Origin: an uncultured Lachnospiraceae bacterium
Lineage (GTDB): Bacteria > Bacillota > Clostridia > Lachnospirales > Lachnospiraceae
DNA length: 5,346 bases
Assembly: GCA_905236275.1 (NCBI GenBank)
Contig: CAJOPI010000282.1
Coordinates: 1-5,346 of the forward strand
Reading direction: 5' to 3'
The first letter of the stretch is position 1, and each line of letters opens with the position of its first letter. The notes beneath the pieces were generated by a model. It had not been told where the DNA came from. It did not search any database and saw nothing but the letters and a program-made list of their open reading frames with translations. The translations under genes were made by a program, and so were the position numbers. Below are positions 1 to 5,346 of this stretch, in pieces.

Positions 1-119
1 AGCGGATTTCGTATATAACCGGAGCGGACAAGCATATTGATACGGCATTCAGGGTTATTGATGAAGGCAGTCTTTACAATCCGGAAAATCAGGCGTTGAT
101 TTTTCCGGAAACACAGTAA
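1..119 (+). CDS. C-terminal end of an unidentified protein (5' partial)
   Basis: An open frame enters from the left edge (first full codon at 3) and ends at a TAA at 117-119, giving 38 residues. The other two forward frames hit stops within the first 40 bases, so this is the only reading that spans the segment. The tail includes the segments YITGADKHIDTAF and LYNPENQALIFPETQ. Its codon style (GAT ACG GCA, AGG, CCG GAA) resembles the downstream genes, and it ends 25 bases before the sugar-binding lipoprotein with no terminator between, so the two are probably co-transcribed. I do not recognise the family. Because of its neighbour it could be another sugar-binding or sugar-sensing protein, but that is a guess from context, as the tail shows no diagnostic motif and does not resemble the end of the MglB-like gene. 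That it is a real coding end is fairly likely; its function is unknown. Confidence 0.6.
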   Translation, partial: RISYITGADKHIDTAFRVIDEGSLYNPENQALIFPETQ

Positions 120-134
120 TCATGGGGATATATG

Positions 135-139
135 AAAGG
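135..139 (+). promoter_or_regulatory. Ribosome binding site of the mglB-like gene
   Basis: AAAGG at 135-139 lies five bases before the ATG at 145. It decides the start in favour of 145, which places a basic n-region directly ahead of the hydrophobic core of the signal peptide. The competing ATGs at 122 and 132 are in other frames; the first closes at once and the second after 44 codons. Confidence 0.6.
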
Positions 140-144
140 TAATT

Positions 145-1155
145 ATGGGAATCAGGGTTTGGAGAAGGCTGGGTCTGATTTTGCTTTTGGGGGCAATAGC
201 TTTATCAGGCTGCGAGAAAAAGGAAGAGGAAAAGACTTCGATAAAGGTGGGCGTGTCGGTTTATGACAGCCATGACACCTTCCTTGCGGAGCTGATGAGC
301 GATTTTAATAAACTTGTGACAAGAAAGGCTGATGAGAGCGGCGTTGCGATAAGTGTAGAGGTTAAGAATGCGGGCTGGAACCAGTCAACGCAGAACAGTA
401 ATGCGGAAGATATGCTGAACGACGGCTGTGATATCCTCTGCATAAATCTTGTGGACAGGACTGCGCCGACTGCGATAATCGACCTTGCAAGACAGAAGAA
501 TGTTCCTGTTATTTTCTTCAACAGGGAGCCGGTTGAAGGAGACCTTGACCGCTGGGAACACCTCTACTATGTGGGAACCGATGCCGGACAGGCAGGCTGT
601 ATGCAGGGCGAGATAGCGGCAGAGGCTTTCAGACAGCATCCGGAATATGACAGGAACGCCGATGGTGAGATTGAGTATGTCATGATAGAGGGCGAGAGCG
701 GACATCAGGATGCGATTGTAAGAACCGAGGTATCTGTAAGTATGCTCGTTGATTCCGGTTTCAAGGTTAAGAAGCTTAAGTCAGCAATAGGAAACTGGCT
801 CCGTCCGCAGGCTTTCACGAAGATGGAACAGATAATAGCCGAGTGCGGGGATGAGATAGAATTAGTCCTTGCTAACAATGACGATATGGCACTCGGTGCG
901 ATTGATGCCTACAATTCGGCAAAAATCCCGATGGAGGACCGTCCGGTGATAATCGGTATCGACGGGACGGATGCCGGAGTTGTGGCAGTTAAAAATAAGG
1001 AAATGTACGGAACTGTCCTCAATGACAAGGAAGGACAGGCAGAAGCCATGGTAAATCTTGTCTACGCCGAAGCAGTCCTCGGAGACGTGTCGGGGATAGA
1101 TTTTACCGAGGGCAGATATATCAGGGTTCCGCACAGTAAGATAGTTGGAGAATAA
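145..1155 (+). CDS. mglB: Glucose/galactose-binding lipoprotein of the MglB family
   Basis: A 336-residue solute-binding lipoprotein, matching the family's usual length (about 330). Residues 1-22 form a lipoprotein signal peptide (basic MGIRVWRR, hydrophobic core, lipobox LSGC) with lipidation expected at Cys23, so the mature protein should sit on the outer face of the cytoplasmic membrane. The rest is a type I periplasmic-binding fold. By comparison with the E. coli glucose/galactose-binding protein recalled from memory, all sugar contacts are kept: D44, F46, N126 (in FFNREP), H187, D189, R193, W218, N245 (in ANNDDMALGA), D273 and N293 (in GTVLND). The calcium loop is kept too: D169, N171, D173, E175, E177 plus distant E239. 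The family delivers glucose or galactose to the MglA ATPase and MglC permease, but neither is in this window, so it may instead serve transporter genes elsewhere or a sensor. The C-terminus after IRVP is about eight residues shorter than in E. coli. The family call is very secure; the in vivo partner is open. Confidence 0.95.
   Translation: MGIRVWRRLGLILLLGAIALSGCEKKEEEKTSIKVGVSVYDSHDTFLAELMSDFNKLVTRKADESGVAISVEVKNAGWNQSTQNSNAEDMLNDGCDILCINLVDRTAPTAIIDLARQKNVPVIFFNREPVEGDLDRWEHLYYVGTDAGQAGCMQGEIAAEAFRQHPEYDRNADGEIEYVMIEGESGHQDAIVRTEVSVSMLVDSGFKVKKLKSAIGNWLRPQAFTKMEQIIAECGDEIELVLANNDDMALGAIDAYNSAKIPMEDRPVIIGIDGTDAGVVAVKNKEMYGTVLNDKEGQAEAMVNLVYAEAVLGDVSGIDFTEGRYIRVPHSKIVGE
1147..1150 (+). promoter_or_regulatory. 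dnaE ribosome binding site inside the mglB coding end
   Basis: GGAG at 1147-1150 overlaps the last sense codons (GGA GAA) of the sugar-binding gene and sits seven bases before the dnaE ATG at 1158. Ribosomes ending at the TAA (1153-1155) would finish on top of this site, which is a typical arrangement for translational coupling. Confidence 0.75.
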
Positions 1156-1157
1156 AA

Positions 1158-4100
1158 ATGTCATTTGTGCATTTGCATACCCATACGGAGTATTCACTTC
1201 TGGATGGGTCGAATAAGATAAAGGAATACGTATCGAGGGTTAAGGAACTCGGCATGAACGCGGCGGCTATCACCGATCATGGTGTCATGTACGGGGTTAT
1301 TGATTTTTATAAAGCGTGCAAGGCTGCGGAAATAAATCCGGTTATCGGATGCGAGGTTTATGTTGCGCCGACTTCAAGGCACGAAAAAAACGGCAGGGCA
1401 GATGATGACAGATATTATCATCTTGTTCTGCTTGCCGAGAATAACGAAGGCTATCAGAACCTTATGAAAATAGTCTCTATCGGCTTTACGGAAGGCTACT
1501 ATTACAAGCCTCGGGTCGATAAGGAGGTTCTGAGGCAGTATCACAAGGGAATAATTGCGCTCTCAGCCTGTCTTGCGGGTGAGATTCCGAGGGCACTGGT
1601 AAGGGGTCAGAGAGAGGAAGCCGCAAAAACAGCTCTCGAATATGAGGAGATTTTTGGCAAGGGAAATTTCTTTTTGGAGCTTCAGGATCATGGGATAAAT
1701 GCCCAGAGACTTGTTGACCAGGAGCTTGTAGCCATGTCCTCAAAGCTTGGGATAGAGCTTGTTGCGACCAATGATATTCACTATACCTATCATGAAGATG
1801 AAAAGGCGCATGATATTCTCCTTTGTCTGCAGACGGGCAAGAAGCTTGCGGACGAAGACCGTCTGCGCTATGAGGGCGGTCAGTATTATGTGAAATCAGA
1901 GGAGGAGATGAAAGCACTCTTCCCTTATGCCCTGCAGGCACTTGAAAACACACAGAAAATCGCTGACAGATGCCATGTAGAGATAGAGTTTCACAATACG
2001 AAGCTCCCGCATTTCGAGGTGCCGGAGGGCTATGATTCATGGTCGTATCTCAATCATCTGTGCGAAGAAGGCTTCAGGGAAAGATATCCGGACGACGACG
2101 GGAAGCTCCATGAGCAGATGATTTATGAATTATCCGTCATAAAGAAGATGGGCTATGTGGACTATTTTCTTATAGTCTGGGATTATATAAATTATGCGAA
2201 GGAGCATGATATTCCTGTTGGTCCCGGACGTGGCTCTGCGGCAGGGGCGATAGTTTCCTATGCGCTTAAGATCACAGATATCGACCCGGTAAAATACGAC
2301 CTCCTTTTTGAGCGTTTCCTGAATCCGGAACGTGTCTCTATGCCGGATATTGACGTGGACTTTGCCTATGAAGGACGGCAGAGGGTTATTGATTATGTTG
2401 TGCAGAAGTACGGCAGGGATAAGTGTGTGCAGATAGTGACCTTCGGTACGCTTGCGGCAAAGGGAGTTATCAGGGATGTTGCGAGGGTTATGGATCTTCC
2501 CTATTCTTTCGGGGATAACCTTGCAAAAATGATTCCTGCCGAGCTGAATATCACGCTGGATAAGGCAATTGAAGAAAATAATGATTTAAGGAAATTATAC
2601 GAGACCGACGAAACAGTCCGTCTCGTCATAGATATGTGTAAAAGGCTTGAAGGTCTGCCGAGGCACACTTCCATGCATGCGGCGGGTATTCTTATCACAC
2701 CTGAGTCTGCCGATAATTATGTGCCCTTATCAAGAGGCTCCGCAGGCGAAGTTACAACCCAGTTCGTTATGACTACTTTAGAGGAGCTGGGACTTTTGAA
2801 GATGGACTTCTTAGGGCTCCGTACACTGACGGTCATTCAGGACGCGGTGAATTTCGCAAACGAAAGGCATCCGGGACTGAACCTTGACATTGACAAAATC
2901 GACTATGACGATCCTGAGGTTTTGAAATATATTTCGACAGGGGCGACAGATGGCATATTTCAGCTGGAGTCCGGCGGTATGCAGCGCTTTATGAAGGAGC
3001 TCGCGCCTGAAAGCCTTGAAGATATAATTGCCGGAATCGCTCTCTACAGACCGGGACCGATGGATTTCATACCTAAATATATCGAGGGAAAAAAGAATGC
3101 CGGAAACGTAAGCTATGACTGTCCCGAGCTGGAGCCGATACTGAAGCCTACGCATGGCTGTATCGTTTATCAGGAACAGGTTATGCAGATAGTCCAGCAG
3201 CTCGGCGGCTATACACTTGGACGTGCCGACCTCGTGCGGCGTGCCATGAGTAAGAAGAAACAGTATGTCATGGAAGAGGAAAGGGCGAACTTCGTACATG
3301 GAAATTCGGAGCAGGGGGTTCCGGGATGTGCAGCAAAGGGGATTTCCGAAGAGGTTGCCGAGAAGATTTACGGCGAGATGATGGACTTCGCGAAATATGC
3401 CTTCAATAAATCCCATGCTGCCTGCTATGCCTATGTCACGATGCAGACGGCATTTATGAAATACTATTATCCTGTGGAATTTATGTCCTCAATCATGACG
3501 AGCTTCATGGATAATTCCGGCAAGGTTGCGGGATATATAATGGTATGCCGGGATATGGGGATTTCCATCCTTTCACCGGATATAAATGAGAGTATGGGAG
3601 GATTCACACCTTCGGGGGATAAGGCTATCCGTTACGGACTTAAGGCGATTAAATCCGTAGGCGGACCTGTTATCGAGGCAATCGTCAGGGAAAGGGAGTC
3701 AAACGGAAAATTCACGAATATAGATGATTTTCTGGAAAGGCTTGCAGGAACGGAACTGAACAGACGGGCTGTGGAGGCATTTATCAAGGCGGGTGCCTTT
3801 GACTCGCTGGGCGGAACGCGAAAGCAGTATATGGCTGTTTTCAATACTATCATTGACAATATCACTGATGAGCGCAAGAATAATGTTGCGGGACAGATGA
3901 CCATCTTCGACCTTATGGCTGGAGAAGAGGCAAAAAGCAAGCGCTTTAACCTTCCGGAGATTGGGGAATTTCCCGAGGATGAAAGGCTTTCCTATGAGAA
4001 GGAAGTACTTGGTGTATATGTAAGCTCGCATCCTCTCCTTGAATATGAAAATATTCTGAAGAAGAACACGACGGCAAACAGCAGTCAGTTTGAAATAGAC

Positions 4101-4613
4101 GAAGAGTCGGGAGTTCCGGCGGTCAAGGAAGGAAGCAACCAGACGATCGGCGGAATCATCAGTGATGTGAACATCCGTCATACCAAAAAGGGCGACACGA
4201 TGGCGATAATCAGGCTCGAAGACCTTTTCGGCACGATAGAGGTAATCGTCTGGCCTGACAAGTATTTAGCCTATGCGCCCTATCTTGTCGTTGACAAAAA
4301 GGTACTGATTTACGGCAGGACCAAGTGTGATGATGAACGTGACGCACAGCTGGTAGCCAATAAGATAACGCCCTTCGAGGAAATTCCGAGAAAACTCTTT
4401 ATCCGTTTTGGCAACATGGAGGATTATAAGCTCCGAAGCGAGCTGCTTCTTGCGGCGATTCAGAATCATGGCGGCAGGGACAGTGTGATAGTCTTTCTGA
4501 AGGATGAAAAGAAACAGAAGGTTCTTCCGAGAAGTCAGAATGTAAATGCGGACAAGGAACTGATAGGAACGCTGGAAGGAATCTTCGGAGAAGATAACGT
4601 AAAGCTTATCTGA
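1158..4613 (+). CDS. dnaE: DNA polymerase III subunit alpha (DnaE)
   Basis: A complete 1151-residue C-family DNA polymerase, colinear with E. coli DnaE (1160) throughout. Residues 1-275 are the PHP domain (HLHTHTEYSLLDGS; AITDHG; GCEVYV; SACLAGEIP; ATNDIHY), with all nine expected metal ligands present. The polymerase core carries GPGRGSAAG (355-363), the catalytic aspartates D399 and D401 in PDIDVDF and D550 in KMDFLGL, and the RHTSMHAAG, FQLESGGM, YQEQVM and FNKSHAACYA motifs. A helix-hairpin-helix region follows (about 825-885, from RYGLKAIKSVGG). QMTIF at 913-917 fits the beta-clamp binding consensus. An OB fold spans about 995-1072 (GGIISDVNIRHTKKG), and a C-terminal domain ends in LEGIFGEDNVKLI, like the E. 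coli end. The enzyme extends DNA at the replication fork. In Clostridia it usually works alongside PolC, which is not in this window. The start at 1158 has a good ribosome binding site and puts FVHLHTHT at residues 3-10, as expected. No frameshift or missing catalytic residue is seen. Confidence 0.98.
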   Translation: MSFVHLHTHTEYSLLDGSNKIKEYVSRVKELGMNAAAITDHGVMYGVIDFYKACKAAEINPVIGCEVYVAPTSRHEKNGRADDDRYYHLVLLAENNEGYQNLMKIVSIGFTEGYYYKPRVDKEVLRQYHKGIIALSACLAGEIPRALVRGQREEAAKTALEYEEIFGKGNFFLELQDHGINAQRLVDQELVAMSSKLGIELVATNDIHYTYHEDEKAHDILLCLQTGKKLADEDRLRYEGGQYYVKSEEEMKALFPYALQALENTQKIADRCHVEIEFHNTKLPHFEVPEGYDSWSYLNHLCEEGFRERYPDDDGKLHEQMIYELSVIKKMGYVDYFLIVWDYINYAKEHDIPVGPGRGSAAGAIVSYALKITDIDPVKYDLLFERFLNPERVSMPDIDVDFAYEGRQRVIDYVVQKYGRDKCVQIVTFGTLAAKGVIRDVARVMDLPYSFGDNLAKMIPAELNITLDKAIEENNDLRKLYETDETVRLVIDMCKRLEGLPRHTSMHAAGILITPESADNYVPLSRGSAGEVTTQFVMTTLEELGLLKMDFLGLRTLTVIQDAVNFANERHPGLNLDIDKIDYDDPEVLKYISTGATDGIFQLESGGMQRFMKELAPESLEDIIAGIALYRPGPMDFIPKYIEGKKNAGNVSYDCPELEPILKPTHGCIVYQEQVMQIVQQLGGYTLGRADLVRRAMSKKKQYVMEEERANFVHGNSEQGVPGCAAKGISEEVAEKIYGEMMDFAKYAFNKSHAACYAYVTMQTAFMKYYYPVEFMSSIMTSFMDNSGKVAGYIMVCRDMGISILSPDINESMGGFTPSGDKAIRYGLKAIKSVGGPVIEAIVRERESNGKFTNIDDFLERLAGTELNRRAVEAFIKAGAFDSLGGTRKQYMAVFNTIIDNITDERKNNVAGQMTIFDLMAGEEAKSKRFNLPEIGEFPEDERLSYEKEVLGVYVSSHPLLEYENILKKNTTANSSQFEIDEESGVPAVKEGSNQTIGGIISDVNIRHTKKGDTMAIIRLEDLFGTIEVIVWPDKYLAYAPYLVVDKKVLIYGRTKCDDERDAQLVANKITPFEEIPRKLFIRFGNMEDYKLRSELLLAAIQNHGGRDSVIVFLKDEKKQKVLPRSQNVNADKELIGTLEGIFGEDNVKLI

Positions 4614-4625
4614 ATGATTATTTAT

Positions 4626-4630
4626 GAGGT
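4626..4630 (+). promoter_or_regulatory. Probable ribosome binding site of the downstream membrane-protein gene
   Basis: GAGGT at 4626-4630 lies nine bases before the ATG at 4640, separated by a T-rich spacer (TTTTGTTTT). It is the only purine-rich site in the 26-base gap after dnaE. An in-frame TGA at 4625-4627 excludes an earlier start, so the ATG at 4640 is the first possible one. Confidence 0.55.
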
Positions 4631-4639
4631 TTTTGTTTT

Positions 4640-5346
4640 ATGAAATTGAGAACAGACAATGATGACAGGGATGACGGGCTTGATAAGGATTTTGAGATAG
4701 ACAATACTTTAAGGAAACTCAGGGAGAGAAGGCGGAGAAAGAAAAATCCGCATAAAATGATGATCGTGCCGGTTATCATCACCGCGCTTGTAATTGCCGG
4801 TCTGACAGCGTTTAATTCCGGAGTTTTTGACGATATAGGAACGAATACCGAACCGACCGACCTTGAAGCTTTGTTTTCGATAGATGAAGAAAATGAAGTC
4901 GGGCTCATTTATAATGATGAATATATAGAGACCACAGGAATCACTGACGGGAAAGAAGTATATCTGCCCTATGAATTCGTCCGCACAGAGCTTAACGGAG
5001 ATATTTATTACAATGCGGAAGAGGCGCAGATCCTCTATTCGACACCGACGGAAACATTCAGGTTCGATGAGGAATCGGGCGATCTGAAGACAAAGGATGG
5101 TGAGGGATATATTTCGCTGTCCCTGATAAAGAAATATACCAATCTTGATGTAAGTGAGCTCTTTGCCGAGCCCTACAGGATAACGATTCAGAATCAATGG
5201 GGCGAGGCATCAAGGGCCTCGGTCAAACGTAAGGCATGGCTCAGACGCGGTCCTTCCAAAAAGAATACCCGTATGGCGGAGCTTGCAAAAGGCGATGAAC
5301 TCAGGATTGTAAGCGAAAACAATCTTTACAGCTATGCAATGACAAC
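4640..5346 (+). CDS. Membrane-anchored stalk/SH3 protein, probable N-terminal part of a GH18 family protein (3' partial)
   Basis: The frame opens at 4640 and runs off the right edge after 235 full codons. Residues 1-40 are a charged, probably cytoplasmic segment: acidic at first, then RKLRERRRRKK. Residues 41-58 (MIVPVIITALVIAGLTAF) form one membrane helix with no lipobox, so a signal-anchor with the rest outside the cell is expected. Residues 86-188 look like the copper-amine-oxidase-N-like stalk domain: GLIYNDEYIETTGI, then VYLPYEFVRTELNGDIYYN and ILYSTPTETF, and a second half with GYISLSLIKKYTNLD. From about 192 (ASVKRKAWLRRGPS, ELAKGDELRIVSENN) an SH3-like domain begins. This order, followed by a GH18 chitinase-like domain, is what I remember for many Lachnospiraceae surface proteins. 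The catalytic domain itself would lie beyond the edge, so the GH18 call is inference. It could instead be a stalk/SH3 protein with a different enzyme domain. It starts 26 bases after dnaE with no terminator between, so it is probably on the same transcript. Confidence 0.75.
   Translation, partial: MKLRTDNDDRDDGLDKDFEIDNTLRKLRERRRRKKNPHKMMIVPVIITALVIAGLTAFNSGVFDDIGTNTEPTDLEALFSIDEENEVGLIYNDEYIETTGITDGKEVYLPYEFVRTELNGDIYYNAEEAQILYSTPTETFRFDEESGDLKTKDGEGYISLSLIKKYTNLDVSELFAEPYRITIQNQWGEASRASVKRKAWLRRGPSKKNTRMAELAKGDELRIVSENNLYSYAMT

Noticed and set aside
120..144. Possible promoter or terminator in the gap before the mglB-like gene
   Set aside because: The gap is only 25 bases, with no hairpin plus T-run and no -35/-10 pair of proper spacing; it is explained by the ribosome binding site alone.
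132..266. 44-codon + strand ORF overlapping the start of the mglB-like gene
   Set aside because: It is out of frame with the signal peptide, has a Gly/Lys/Arg-rich composition with no motif, and its ATG overlaps the region just before the ribosome binding site of the real gene.
1384..1390. Run of seven A's within dnaE that might be a slippage or frameshift site
   Set aside because: The frame stays open and conserved on both sides (YVAPTSRHEKNGRADDDRYYHLVLL) and no alternative frame continues, so nothing supports programmed slippage or an error.
1486..2040. 184-residue open frame on the - strand inside dnaE
   Set aside because: It lies wholly opposite the conserved PHP region of dnaE, its translation is rich in Pro, Ser, His and Arg with no domain, and it reads as the complement of dnaE codon structure.
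2811..3416. 201-residue open frame on the - strand inside dnaE
   Set aside because: It is opposite the conserved polymerase core, has no recognisable motif and no convincing ribosome binding site; a shadow of dnaE.
4614..4639. T-rich stretch after dnaE as a possible intrinsic terminator
   Set aside because: There is no GC-rich hairpin ahead of the T's, and the T-rich stretch is simply the spacer between the ribosome binding site and the next ATG.
4709..5197. 162-residue open frame on the - strand opposite the membrane-protein gene, with an overlapping 96-residue one at 4618-4908
   Set aside because: The + strand frame has a coherent layout (charged head, membrane helix, stalk region, SH3-like start), while the antisense products show no domain and their hydrophobic stretches mirror the sense membrane helix and T-rich codons.

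Overview
The window looks like a stretch of a Firmicutes (Clostridia) chromosome, most likely from the Lachnospiraceae. This is inferred from three things: a Gram-positive style lipoprotein sugar-binding protein, a clostridial-type replicative DnaE with an intact PHP domain, and a membrane-anchored protein with the stalk-domain plus SH3-like arrangement common in Lachnospiraceae GH18 proteins. Codon use (frequent AGG/AGA arginine and ATA isoleucine, G+C roughly in the mid-40s by eye) agrees, but no marker fixes the genus.

Everything recognisable lies on the + strand and is very tightly packed. Positions 1-119 hold the last 38 codons of an unidentified gene. After a 25-base gap comes an MglB-type glucose/galactose-binding lipoprotein (145-1155). 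Only two bases after its stop, DNA polymerase III alpha subunit DnaE begins (1158-4613), with its Shine-Dalgarno sequence inside the last codons of the sugar-binding gene. After a further 26 bases a fourth gene starts at 4640 and runs off the right edge. It encodes a single-pass membrane protein whose visible part is a stalk-like region followed by the beginning of an SH3-like domain, probably the front of a GH18 (chitinase-like) cell-surface protein.

No terminator, no convincing internal promoter, no RNA gene, no mobile element, no repeat array and no CRISPR was seen. There is no gene-free stretch longer than 30 bases. The layout suggests one transcript through all four genes, although their products (sugar capture, chromosome replication, envelope protein) share no obvious pathway. 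I see no new biological system here. The points most worth a second look are the translational coupling of an apparently stand-alone MglB to dnaE, the fully conserved metal site of the DnaE PHP domain, and the non-standard gene downstream of dnaE.
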